Below, piece after piece: positions 1 through 11,619 of a stretch of DNA of 64,000 nt. Each line of letters begins with the position of its first letter. The stretch's first letter is position 1. This DNA comes from Pleodorina starrii (lineage: Eukaryota > Chlorophyta > Chlorophyceae > Chlamydomonadales > Volvocaceae): assembly GCA_030267565.1 (NCBI GenBank), contig BRXU01000040.1:124001-188000 (forward strand), given 5' to 3'. The notes under the pieces are model-generated. The model did no database searches, was not told the DNA's origin, and was given only the letters and a program-made list of their open reading frames with translations. The translations under genes were made by a program, and so were the position numbers.

Positions 1-86
1 CTGCCCCCCTCCTGGTGGCCGGAACCAGTACCTACTTCGCATTGCACACATACAAACCCCTCCTGGGTGGATCACCCGCACCTCAC

Positions 87-3000
87 CTCAATGAACGCAA
101 AGGGCGTGGATGCGGTGACGTACGACGGCAGCAGCGCACAGGCCCGCGCCAGGTAGGGGTCCTCTGACCCATGGGTCACTACGGGGGGGGAAGGGGAGGG
201 AGGGTAAGAAAGATACCGCAGTAACGTGGTGGGTGGCGGTGGCGGTTGGGGAGGGGGGCGGAAGGGGTACGTGCCGACCGACAGGCGTCGTCACAGCCGC
301 AAGCGAAGGCAAGGGGAGCTCCGATGAGGAGATGACGGCGATGGTGAAAAGGCTGGGGGAATGGCCGGTTGCTGCAACCAACAAGGCTTCAATGCAATTC
401 ACTCTCTAACCCCCTCTCACCCCCGTTGCTTCGCCATGGCGCTCCTCCCACCATCGCCGCCCACTCACTCACTCACCCATCTCACCCACTCCCTCGCCCA
501 CCAGCGTCGCCCATTTCGCCCCTCCCTCGCCCACTCACCCACTCACTCACTCGGCCACCCACCCACTCACCCACCCACTCACCCCCCACACACCCTCGCC
601 CACCCACCCACCCGGTGAGGCGCAGTCTAGCAGGTAGTAGCACTGCCACACGCCCACATCGCCGGGGGACAGCCGAAAGGTCCGCCGCAGGTCACCCAAC
701 GCCGCCTCCAACCGCCCGCCGCCACTCCCGCCGTTGCCGGCGCCGGCGCCGGGCACCCCACCGCCACCGACTGCTGCTGCTGCTGCTGCACCGCCCGCGT
801 CCAGCACTCCCGAATCCATCAGGTAGTACGACAGGAGGGCCAGTTTGGAGGTCCACGTGGCTGGATCCACGTGGGGTACGACAAGCAGCAGCGAGTAGAG
901 CATGGCGGGTATGGAGGCGGCGGGGTAGGCGCCGGACAGGGTGAGGGACTGCGGCGGCGGCGGGGGGGGGGGAAGGAGGGAGGGCGGTTGGGATTTACTG
1001 GCGGGTAAAGAGCGATACAGGCCGGTTCGGCCGGTGGTGGTTGATGGGGTGCGGCAAGAGGCCCGATAGGTTAGCGGGTTGGGTTGACGAGCAAGGAGGG
1101 TTGACTGTTGAGGAGTGGGCTCAAGACGACATCGTAAACAGATGAACGGGGGTGCCATGCACGCGTCAACAACTACGCGTCCACACTCGGGAGAGAGAGG
1201 GCTGTTATCCACGTATAGGCCAGAGCCCATGGGGGTTGGGGGTTGGGGGTGTTCACGAACGACGAGCCGCAGCGAAGGCACCGATCGATGCGACCGGGCT
1301 GTCCCCTCTGCACTGCACGAGGTGGCAAGTGTCCTTGCGCCTACACCCCTGCCCCCTCCCAAACCCCCTACTGTTTACCCAAATGCTACCACCTGCACCG
1401 CGCAACGCTACTTCCCGTCGCTACTCTCCTTGATCGTATCCCCCAACCCAAAGTGTCCGGCTGGCAATCGCTTCGCTTCGCTTTGCCTCGCTTCGCATCT
1501 CTACGCTTTCCGCAGTCCCAACCCCCCTGCAGCCAAGCGACACCGCACGGACGCTCAACGGCCTTCCGGCCGAGCCCCAAACGGCAGGCCTGCCAGACGG
1601 ATAACGGCCGGCCGGACATCGGCCGAGCCCATACTGCAGCTACGGCACACGAAAGGACGGGCGGACGGACGGACGGACGGGCGGACGGACGGACCTGCAG
1701 CAGGCCGTCCAGGAACAGCGGCCGAGGTGCGGCTCGGGCCCTCCGCGCCACCACTGCGCGGACCCACTCGGGGCAAGAGGCGAAGCGGCCCGGGGGCGCC
1801 CCCGGCGCGGCCAGGCCCTGGCGACAGCACCAGTCCATCACCTGACGCGGGGCGGGGCGGAAGAGAGAGAGAAATCAAGATGCGACAGCCCGAATGGGAG
1901 AGGGGGTGAGAGGGGAGGGCCAGAGTAGGACAGAGCGGGCAAGGGAGGAGAGCGCAATCTGTTTCGGGGGGATACGAGGGGAGCAGCGGGTAAAAAAGTT
2001 GCGAAAACTGCACTGATGGAGCAGAGCAGAGGGTTGGGGAAGAGGGTTGGGGGCGACCGACTTCCATTGGGCGGAGACTGCTGCCGTGCAGGCGCTGGAA
2101 CACCAAGTGGGGAACAACACGAGCATGCGAGCAGTGAGCTCACGTGAGCGGGTGGGCATCGCACGTGGAAATACGAGTGGCTGGGGCGCGCGCTGCTGCG
2201 TCGTGCAAGCAGCGCGCAGCGCGATGCATTCCGCCACAAGACGTTGGTATGAGGGGCCGTTCACGGCCCTTCCCCCCCTAAACCTCCGGGGACGGGACGT
2301 TTGGGCATTTGGCTTGCGGCCCCCTCGGCCTACATCGCACAAGACACCCCGACCACAACCCCTGCCACCCGCCGCCCTGCCCCCCTTCCTCACCTGGAAG
2401 GCCTGCTCCAGCAACACCGCCTGCCGCAACTCCGCCTTGACCGACAGCCTGACAAGGCAGGAGCAGGAGCAGGAGGCGATGACGGGCGGGAGGAGGCGAT
2501 CAATACCGCGCTGCTGGCGAGGTTTGCGAGGCAATCAAGCAATCCCCCAACCATGCTGCGAGGATACCGTGTCTATGTAACAAGTCAAGGATCTGTTCTA
2601 AAACCCAGACAAGGAGCTGCCAGCCAGATCCGCCAGCCGCTGCCTCTCGACGACAAGGAGCTGCCAGGGGCCAGACGCGATCCAGGACCCGGCATGGCAC
2701 GACGCGGCTGCCGCCGCCGTCCCCGGCCTCCGCACCACGCATCCTATCACCGCCCCGGAAACCCAACCCCGCCAGCCTGGCCGGCGCCGCACAGCGCTGT
2801 GGAAAGTAGCCCCCATACACATCGGCGCCCCGGGCGAGGGCGGGTGCTGCTGTACGCCGTGTTTCCGTACCTGTCTTGCCCTGCGCCGGCGGCGACGGCC
2901 GCCGCCGCGGCCAGGGCCGCCGCCGTGCCACCGGCCGCTACGGCGCGGATGCGGTCCAGGGAGCGCAGCACAGACACGAGCACGCGCATCTGCGCCAGCT

Positions 3001-3436
3001 GCTGCTGCAGGTGGCTGGCCTGGAAGGCGTGGAAGGACGCGTCGTTGGCCAGGGCTGACGTGGCGGCCTGTTCGGCGCGCTGCAGGCGCGCCTGCGCCCA
3101 GGCCTTGACGAAGCCGCCGTCAAGCAGATAGGCTTCCAACGGGTCGTTGGAGGTGAGGTGGCGGTCGGCGCAGACGACCTCCACGTAATCCAGGATCCAG
3201 CAGCCGAGGCCGCCGTTCAGGGCCGCGTCAAAGACGGCCAGGTAGCGCTCGCGGGGGCTGCCATCGGGGGTGCCGGCCGGGATGAGCCGCGCGGCGCGAC
3301 AGGTTGCGTGCAGGGAGTCCAGAATGCGGCTGCCGTCCGCGCGCTTTAGGTGCAGCTCCTTTAGGTTGCATGAAGCCAGGACGGCCAGGGCTGCTGCGCC
3401 CTGGGAGGCTGCCCCAGCTGTCGCAGTTGGCGCCAT
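87..3436 (-). CDS. HOS1: HOS1-like ELYS-domain protein (5' part; gene continues past the left edge)
   Basis: Five exons read on the minus strand: 3436-2871, 2448-2394, 1841-1695, 948-612 and 163-87. All junctions are GT-AG and phases agree, giving 394 codons before the window ends; Arabidopsis HOS1 has about 927. The start ATG sits in a perfect GCCACCATGG context with an in-frame TAG nine bases upstream. From memory the protein tracks plant HOS1: a VFDAALNGGL...SNDPLEAYLLD segment (about residues 70-115), VMDWCCRQGL opening exon 3, and an ELYS-like helical segment in exon 4 (SYYLMDSGVLD, WQCYYLLD). HOS1 is a nuclear-pore-associated E3 ligase and regulator. The N-terminal RING finger expected before residue 50 is absent. 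Exon 4 carries a poly-Ala/Gly insert coded by CTG repeats on the plus strand. The family call rests on recalled similarity, not a search. Confidence 0.72.
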
Positions 3437-3896
3437 GGTGGCCTAGCCCTTGCGCACGGTTCGGTAGTTAGAGCGCAACCTAATGTATATCGCTAGTTCT
3501 TAACATAGGCATACACTGCCGATTCTGAAAGCGCAAAACCACTCAAGTGCTCAGCGATCGAAGATTAGCTCCACATTTTTTCGAGTATCGCAGGTAGGAG
3601 AGGTCTTTCTACTGGACTGTCTACCGTGTAGAAATGGAGTCACTTCCCCAGGCGAAAAACCCATCGCCTCCCATGTGACGAGACGCGAGGCCCACTTGGC
3701 CGTATTGAATCAATCCGGCTCATTTCGCCATTCTTTTAACTCCTTCTATATATACCAAATCCCCACGTTCGCAAAACAATTTCAAAGGAATTGGGGTCCG
3801 CTCATAAGGTGACGAACCCCTTCCCTTTATTTGGTAGCGAAGCCCCCACGCAAGCGTAGCTGACGCGGCGGCGGCAGCCGCCTGAAGGCGGCGAAG
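3437..3896. promoter_or_regulatory. Shared divergent promoter region between HOS1-like gene and PES1
   Basis: These 460 bp separate two genes transcribed away from each other and contain no exon that I can see. A TATATATA run at 3747-3754 lies about 140 nt before the PES1 start codon and could act as its TATA element. No comparable element stands out on the HOS1 side. A bidirectional promoter is inferred from geometry only. Confidence 0.4.
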
Positions 3897-6800
3897 ATGG
3901 GCAAGAAGCTCAAAAAGGTGCGGGGAGAAACATCTTGGCCATAGGACGGCGCCGGCCGTCGCATTGGCTTGGCGGCGGCGTTGGCTCAGCGGAAGCCGTC
4001 TCACCTCTCGCGCAGGGAAAGGCGGGCAATGCCGCTCAGTACATTACCCGAACGCAAGCTGTCCGAAAGCTGCAGCTCCGGCTCTCGGAGTTCAGGTGCG
4101 GAATGGGCTACCAACCTGTTTTTGCCAGCGTCTTTGTGGAGATATGCCTTTGTGTCGTTATAGTGTAACGACAATTGAAGTTTGCTTGTGTTCATTTCGT
4201 GCTTACATGTAGGCGCCTCTGCATCCTCAAGGGTGTTCACCCTCGCGAGCCCAAAAAAAAGCCCAAGGGCGCCAACAAGACCTACTACCATGTGAAGGAC
4301 ATCAACTGGCTGGCGCACGAGCCGCTGTTGAACACCTTCAGGTGCGCGGGTGTAGGACCGTTGGTCGGCGGCGGGCAGGACGAAACCCTTGGCGGCGCGT
4401 GGCGGCGGTGCAGTAAATGTCTGTGGGTCGTGGTTGCAATAAGCGTACCCCACGCGTGCTTGGAACCGTCTTCTCCCCTACTGCTGCTTGCGTCCAGACA
4501 CGACGACCCTGCTCTCCGGTGACGACCCCGCCCCCGCCGACCCGCCCACTCCCACCCACAGGAACATCAAGGCCCATGACAGGAAGGTGCGGAAGGCGCG
4601 CGCCAAGCAGAATGCGGACCTGGCGAAGCGGCTCATGCACCTGAAGCCCACCTACCGGCTGGACCATCTGGTCAAGGAGAGGTGAGAACCGGACGTCGAG
4701 CAACACAGCCTCCCGGCGCCAGCCGATGCGGTGGGGTTCTCGCTGGCGCGCCGGCGATTTCTGGGGAGGGTTGTCTGGGGTACCTAGCGGACCCATGGGG
4801 ACAATGATGCTGTTGGGCTCGAAGCAAGCGGGGCTGGTCACACCGTCAGCATAACTTTGTGGCGCCGCTGGCCCCGTCCCTGCGGTTCCGCGCAAACCTA
4901 CATAACACGTCGGGGTACTAACAAAAGCCGCGGTCGTAATCCGGACTAGATGGCGAGGCGGCCTGCCTCGTCGGCGCAAATGTCGCCGCCCGCTTGGCCC
5001 TACAATATTTCTCTTGTACTTCGAAGACTCCCTATCTTCCCTGAGGGAGAACGAATGTCAGCGCTGTGGCCCGACACGAAACCAAGGTGTAACAGATCAG
5101 CAGGGCATCCGATACCTCTTGTCTTTGACGAAGCACGCCCTGTCTCGAGCCGGGGCAGGGCCAATTTTCGGCATCGAAGAAGCTGACGCGCGTTTGTACT
5201 GTGTTCATTCTTAGCATGATTACTTGGTCTTGCGACGCCTGGTCTTGCGACGTCCAGGGAAAGGCACTCTCTGAATCCTACACAGAGAAGCATGCCGCTG
5301 CACCTCGTTACGCCTCTTAAGCCCTGGACTCACCTACTTTCCGTCGGTTGCAGGTACCCGTCCTTTGTGGACGCGCTCCGAGACCTGGACGACGCGCTTA
5401 CCATGATCCACCTGTTCGCCACGCTGCCCGCCGAGAGCAAGTACGATATCCCGCCCAAGGTACGACGGGCAGGAACCGAACCGCGTCACGGCCCTGTGTC
5501 GCCGTCGCTCCGCAGCTCGCGCTGCTTACATAGCCGGGGTGCGAAGTTTAACAAACGTCCTCTTGCAAGCGCCCGGAAAAGAAGGCTATGTCAATTCTGG
5601 GTGCGGCATGCGTGGGGGCGAATGTGGATGTTAGTCGAGTTGCTTATGGCCAGGGCCTTCGCAACGGGGGTGCTTTGCTGATGCTGAATCACTCCCCCTG
5701 TTGAAACCACTACACCCCTGCGGTAACGTGCATAACCGCTGCGCTGTTGCCCCTGACCCATTTCTGTGTTGCAGGCCGTCCACACGTCGCGGCGGCTGGC
5801 CCTGGAGTGGCAGGCGTACGTTGTCCGCAGCGGTTCCCTCCGGCGTATGTTCGTGAGCGTCAAGGGCTACTACTTCCAGGCGGAGGTGCTCGGGCAGAGC
5901 GTCACGTGGCTGGTGCCGCACGCGCTGTCGCAGGTGGGAGGAGGGGCAAGGGGGAGGAGACGGGAGGATAGGGGGTTGCGTTGCCGGGCCGGATGTGTAT
6001 GCGTGTGGGGTCTGCCCGGACCTGCGGTATGGGGCACGGGGTTTCTTGCGTCTGTGTCGGGGCTTGCGTGGGGATTGGGGCTTACGTACGGGAAGGGACT
6101 GTGTCCTGACGTGGGACCTGATCACCTGTGACTCTGCCCTTAAAGTCACGTCTCCAAGGGTCTTTGGTCGTTGGCCCCACCTTCGTTCTCCCGCAGACGC
6201 TCACCTGCTCACTAGCATGCTTCATCCGATTACTCTGCCGTGTCCTGCCGCGTCCGCCTTAAACTAAGGCTCCTCTCTTCTGCCCATTACCCACCCGTGT
6301 TTTGCTGTTCCCAGGTTCTCCCCCCGGATGTGGACTACAAGGTGATGCTGACCTTCTTGGAGTTTTACAACACGCTCCTGCAGTTCGTCAACTTCAAGCT
6401 CTACCACGTTCTTGGGGTGAGTTACTTGGGTTTTACGGTTTTTGGTGGTTGGTGGCCCAGACGGTCTTCGGGCTCAGATGGATGCTCTGACGGAGGGGAC
6501 GCGCCGTAGCACACATCGGATCTTGCAGTTTACACACGTATCCGAAGACGAGGGATTCTTATATTGAGCCTATTTCAGCGATCTTTCGCCATTTGGTGCC
6601 GCATCCATTTGCATTTGGCACGTCTTTGCACTCGCATTGACAACCCCTCACGGCACACTCGCATGCAATGGCATTGTCGCGGCCTCGGCGCCAGCCAGCC
6701 AGCCAGCCAGTTGCGGCCAGTTGCTGGTTGGCTTGCCCATCCATCCATCCGGTCAACCAGCCTTGCAGTCGGTCGGTCAGTCGGTCGAGCTCCCTCTCGT

Positions 6801-9800
6801 TCGTTGTGGGTGATGATAACTCAAGTCCTGAGCTGCGCACGACTCCAGTTCCTGGGGTCAGCAGCTCCTGATGAATTTACAATATGTCATAGTTACACTG
6901 ACACACGAACATGAGAGAGAAAACCGCCTTCCGTTGACCTGACTGGCTTCACGAAGGTTGTCCGGTTCCCTTCGGCCTGCATGCCTCCCACTTTCACCAT
7001 GCTGATGTTCCCCTCCGGCCCGCCGTCCCGTTTCCGCCGCTCGCACGTTTGGCACAACCCATTTGTGTTGCCTTCGCAGCTCCGGTACCCCCCGCTGCTG
7101 GACTCGCGCCTCGAGGAGGCAGCTGCGGAGCTCGCGGGCATCATGAAGGACATTGCCGGTGTGCGCGACGTGGCGGAGGGTGATCGGGTGCAGGATGCCA
7201 AGGACAAGGAGGCGGCGCCCGCCACGGACGGCTCCGCGAAGGAGGACGACGAGCAGATGCGAGCCCGCATTGAGACTCTCCAGTCGCGCCTTCGGGAGAT
7301 CGTGGGCGTGGAGGACAAGGCCGGCGGTGAGGGCGACGATGCGGGCGACAAGAGCTCGGAGGAGGAGGAGGACAGCGAGGCTGGCGACGACGACGACGAC
7401 GAGCCCTTGCTGGACTCTGGCGGCGAGGACAGCGACGACGATGAGGAGGACGAGGAGGAGGAGGAGGCGGGGCCGGGCAAGTCGGGCAAGCTGGACGCGG
7501 CCGCTCGCAGTGGGGGCCGGGCGAGTACCTCGGCGGTGGCGCTGCTCGGCGACGATGACGATGACGACGATGACGACGACCAGACGGCTGGTAGGTTTGA
7601 GATTATTTCACGGGCTTGGTTGGCTGGGGATAGCCAGGCAGGCGGGTCAGTCAGCGGGTGAATGCGCAAAGCGGAAGATAGCAGGTTGAAGTTCATGGCG
7701 TCGCATTTGTTCGTTTGAACAGGTCACTGCTACCCATTAGGCCATTGTTTCCTTTGATCTGCCCTGCCATCATGTTAGTACGTTTGCTCTCTGCGTCCCC
7801 CTTGTGCACGTGTAAAACATCCGCTGTTGCACATCCTCTCGACGTTATCCTAACTGTAGGAGCTGGGCGAGCCAACGACCAGGACGCGGGCACTCGCGCC
7901 GCCGGCGGCGCGCTGGGTCCCGACGTGGACCCCTCGGACGAGGAGGCGGTGTGTCGGAACCTGTTTCGGGGACTGGTGTTCTTCCTGGGGCGCGAGGTGC
8001 CCCGGGAACCGCTCATGCTGGTCATTCGGGCGTTCGGCGGCGTGGCGGCGTGGGACGGGGAGGGCTCGCCGCACGAGGAGACGAGCGAGGCGGTGACTCA
8101 CCAGGTGAGGCGCGGGGCAATGCAGCTGTGGGGGGTGGAGTTGGTGGGTCGGTAGTGCGGGCTGTCTTGGCCGTTGAACCCGGTACCAAGGTACCCTATG
8201 TGGCCGTTGAACCCTGACCAAGGTATCGGGTTCGCGTCTAGGCCACGAAGCTAAGCGGATAAGGTAGCTCTAATCTAGTAATATACGCGGAAAGGGGAGG
8301 TTCCGGAGGTCTGGCTTTTCTGGTCAATGTCACCTTTGAACCTTTCCCATTGGCGGATAAGGTATTGTCGATCTGGCCTGGAGATTCCGTACACCCTACG
8401 ACGCAACCCCAAGTACCCAACCCTCCACCTTGCGTTGTTCCCCCTCTGGTCAGGTGGTGGACCGGCCACGGCAAGGTCACCGCTTTCTGTCTCGCGAGTA
8501 TGTTCAGCCGCAGTGGGTGTTCGACAGCGCCAACTTCCGGGTGCTCATGGCCACCGACCTGTATGCGCCTGGGCTGGTGCCGCCGCCCCACCTGTCGCCC
8601 TTCGTGGGTGAGGCGGATGACGACGGATACACGCCGGACTTTGCCAAGACTATTCGGCGGCTGCAGGTGTGTGGGATTTGGGCAAGGGGCCAGGTGGTGG
8701 GCCTCAATTCGGGGCTGTGCGGCTGGGGCAGGAATACGACTGTATACCCATGGGGGGCTGGGAGGCGGTGTATGTGGGATGCAAATGTGGGCGCGGGCAC
8801 TTTAGGCAACCCTCAGTAACAAATGGGCACGCATCTAGCCGGACCCACGGGAGTGGCTTGATGGTGATATCACAACTGAGGACAGGAACGGCTCAAATCC
8901 GGCCTTCCCGCCTGTTGTGGCGGGCAGCGTCACACGCGATCCCACAATCATTTCGGTCCCTAGGCACTCATTGATGTGGCTTTGTACTGATTGGTCACCG
9001 CCTTTGAGCGGTGGTCAAGGCATTCTCGGTTTAATAAGTGCCATCCTGTGCTTTATCCAAGATATCCGATCGGTAACTCAGTAACAAATGGGCACGCATC
9101 TAGCCGGACCCACGGGAGTGGCTTGATGGTGATATCACAACTGAGGATAGGAACGGGTCAAATCCGGCCTTCCCGCCTGTTGTGGCGGGCAGCGTCACAC
9201 GCGATCCCACACGTTTACCGTGTTCGACCACCATACATGTTCGTTAGTAGGTCCATTCACTGCGCACCTTTCGAGCACCAAAGCTGTGCACGCCCACGCT
9301 TGTGAACCCTCTCCCGGCTTTTGTTCCTGCAGGATGCGGCGCGAACCGCCCGAACCCGCGCCGCCGGCCTGGTGCTCAAGGGCGCCGACGGCAGCGAGTT
9401 TGTCGGCGAAGGCGCTGACGGCGAGGGCGCCGACGGCCAGTCCGCGGACGCCCACGGCGAGGATCTCGCGGGTGCGGAACGGATCTATGCAGCCGAACTG
9501 GCCAAGGAGGTACGGCAGTCACGGAAGCGTTCGGCGACAGAAGCCGCTGTCGACTCGGACGATGGCCAGGAGGGCGCGGCCAGTGAGGATGGGGACGAGG
9601 ACGCCAGCGGGGACGACATGGAGTCGGGCAGTGACGACGAGGACGAGGCGGAGGATGCGCGGCCGAAGAAGAAGCCGGCGGGAGCTGCAAAAGCAGCGCC
9701 CAAGAAGGCGGCGGCTGCCACCGAGGACGAGGAGGCGGCGATGGCGGACATTATGATGACCCGCAAGAACCGCAAGATGTACAATAACCTGAAGGCCAAA

Positions 9801-10109
9801 GAGGCGGCGAAGCAGGAACGGGCCGGGCAGCTCGAGGCGAAGAAGGCCAAGCTGGCGGCGACGGGGGCAGCTGGACCCATGGGTCAGGCCAAGGTGCCCA
9901 TTGCTTCCGCAACCCTGGGGAAACGTGCGGGCGGGAAGGAGCAGGCGACTGGCAAAGAGGCGGGCAAGGGCCAGGCGGCAGCGGCGAAGGGAGGGCAGGG
10001 GGCGGCAGCGGCGAAGGGAGGGCAAGGGGCGGCAGCGGCGAAGGGGGGGAAAGGGGCGGCGGCTTCGAAGGGGCAGGCCGCCACAACGGCAAAGCGTGCC
10101 AAGCGGTGA
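3897..10109 (+). CDS. PES1: Pescadillo homologue (60S ribosome biogenesis factor)
   Basis: Eleven exons: 3897-3917, 4016-4095, 4213-4341, 4562-4681, 5354-5459, 5775-5933, 6315-6416, 7080-7590, 7860-8104, 8454-8666 and 9333-10109. All introns are GT-AG and phases close to a 2463-nt reading frame (820 aa; human PES1 is 588). Pescadillo/Nop7 acts in the nucleolus with BOP1/Erb1 and WDR12/Ytm1 (PeBoW) in 27S/32S pre-rRNA processing. The N-terminal domain is unmistakable: [88 protein letters not shown]. Exons 9-10 encode the BRCT domain ([35 protein letters not shown]). The extra length comes from an enlarged acidic stretch in exon 8 (about residues 280-405) and a Lys/Ala/Gly repeat tail in exon 11. 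The 21-nt first exon holds only seven codons, so the start is supported mainly by its match to the family N-terminus. Confidence 0.95.
8812..8946. repeat. Intronic direct repeat, copy 1 (PES1 intron 10)
   Basis: 135-bp segment repeated at 9077-9211 with about three substitutions. Near its right end it carries a hairpin with CCCGCC and GGCGGG arms around a 6-nt loop. It lies wholly inside the last PES1 intron. It could be a small non-autonomous element that duplicated locally, but no terminal repeats or target duplications are clear. Confidence 0.85.
9077..9211. repeat. Intronic direct repeat, copy 2 (PES1 intron 10)
   Basis: Second copy of the 135-bp repeat, offset 265 bp from the first, ending about 120 bp before the acceptor of the last PES1 exon. 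The hairpin is conserved. Confidence 0.85.
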
Positions 10110-10868
10110 CGCTGTTTGGCGTAGTGCGGGCATGACTTCTCGCTTGACTATGTGTATAAGACTTGACTCGCTTGGCGCATGCATGTCAAACAGCTTGATG
10201 CGTGCATGTCAATTAACTCAGTACCTCGTGGAAATTGAGCGATGGCTGCACGACACAACTTCAGCGGGTATGTTTTCTTTGTCGACCGGTGCTGCTGTGT
10301 GGAGATTTGCTGTCGTACTCATACGATCTCCGCTATTTGCGCAACAGCGCATCATTGCAAGCCTGTGCTGACTAATGACTCGTGACTGAGACGTTGACTG
10401 ACGATTAGTGGCGGGGAGCAATTGCTTGCCTACTTCCCGCATCTAGATAGGTCAAGGAGGAGTGCGGTCTGTTGCGCTGCCTCCCCTTGCATTCTTGTCT
10501 AGGGATGATGTGTGCGGCTGCAACTGGAATGCCGCTGCTGTTATTGCTGGCGTGGCGTTACCCCACTCCCGCTGGTGGCGTGACTGGGCGGCAACGGGAC
10601 TCCTTTACATCATAGACTGTAGCAGGATGGCATCACGCTTCCAGTGACCTGCCGGGGCGCGATTCGGTTCTTGCCTTTTTGGGGCGTTGACTGCATGGCA
10701 TTTAAAAGTTGGTTATGGAGAGTGTGTAGTCAGCGATTGGATTCTCCTGATTATGAGGCAATCGGCAGTGGCTCACGTATTGGATCGTGGAGTAAGTGGG
10801 CCCGCACCTCTGGGATGTTACCTGTTCTGCTATATTTTGTGGAGGCTGTAACATCTTGGCTTTTGGAT
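10110..10868 (+). other. PES1 3' flank / probable 3' UTR
   Basis: No gene is visible here. The first TGTAA motif, the usual chlorophycean polyadenylation signal, is at 10847-10851, about 740 nt after the stop codon; a long 3' UTR is therefore possible but unproven. Confidence 0.4.
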
Positions 10869-11430
10869 TGTGGTCCCAACTGCCATCTCCGATACCCTGA
10901 GCTGTCCAGATGCTATGAAGCTGCAAAAGTATGTATGGCCAAATTGATGCTAGCTGTGGTGTGCAGTCCGGAAAGCCCACCGGAAATAAAGGCGGGGGTG
11001 CAGATGGCTTAAGACACGCACGATGGCATGGCCATCGTGATGAGGTGCTGCAGATTGCGGCATGCCATCTCAACGGGGGAGAAGGAGGGACACCAAGCGC
11101 TCAGCAACAGTATGTGGTGCAATACGTTTGGGACCTTATGGGGCAGCTCCGCCTGTGGATGCAGCTTCACCTGCAGCACCTGCGTGGATGGCGGTGTGCG
11201 TGAGCGGCCAGAGAACATGCCATAGGATAGCTTGGCAACGAAGTTGTGCAGATCTTCTAGCCCTTGTGCTGGGTGCATCAAGAGGAGGCCAAGGAAATGC
11301 CGAGGTCGATCAGTGCGAGACAAGCCTTCCAGAATGAAAACTAAGCACAAATACCAATCTGCGCCATCCGGGATTTGCACCCGGGCCGCTCGCGTGGGAG
11401 GCGAGTATCCTGCTACTAGACTAATGGCGC
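10869..11430 (-). repeat. Inverted, diverged relic of the tRNA-array repeat unit
   Basis: On the minus strand this stretch follows the order of the 1.2-kb unit at 26.5-52.4 kb: tRNA-Gly, then the segment around ATAGNTTGGCAACGAA, then the TTGCACCACA...GCTGAGCGCTTGG block, then the TTTGGCCAT and CAGCTCAG blocks. Spacers differ, the middle is shorter (about 500 versus 850 bp) and no tRNA-Asp follows. A long minus-strand ORF (11449-11009) runs through it; the array units are frameshifted relative to that ORF by 4-nt indels at two places, suggesting the relic is closer to the ancestral sequence. Confidence 0.8.
11360..11430 (-). tRNA. tRNA-Gly(CCC)
   Basis: 71 nt on the minus strand with a perfect 7-bp acceptor stem (GCGCCAT/ATGGCGC), anticodon stem CTCGC/GCGAG with loop CTCCCAC giving anticodon CCC, and T-arm CCGGG-TGCAAAT-CCCGG. 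Same sequence class as the canonical array copies at 47104 and 51833. Confidence 0.93.
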
Positions 11431-11477
11431 TCGAGGCACACATGCGCATTCACAAAGTGGGGTACTGTAGTAAAGAC

Positions 11478-11605
11478 AAAAATAAGAACGTGATGAAGGA
11501 CTCGTGTAGGGGATTGGGGATCCTTTGCTACTCCGGACGCAAGCTGTAATCCTGTAAAAGAGGGTACCGCCGATGCTGTACAGCACGGGAAGCACACCGA
11601 CCTCA
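11478..11605. repeat. Dispersed repeat, copy A
   Basis: About 120 bp sharing GAAGGACTCGTGTAGGGGAT, AGGGTACCG, GCTGTAC and GCACGGGA blocks, in order and in the same orientation, with 17708-17845. It ends just before the LINE remnant begins. Confidence 0.7.
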
Positions 11606-11619
11606 CCTAAACTGGCCTA

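Noticed and set aside
547..2534. Several 150-270 codon ORFs between the HOS1-like exons on both strands
   Set aside because: They cross introns with microsatellite tracts (CACT/CACC, GGAC) and have no family match; the exon segments they overlap are better explained by the spliced minus-strand model.
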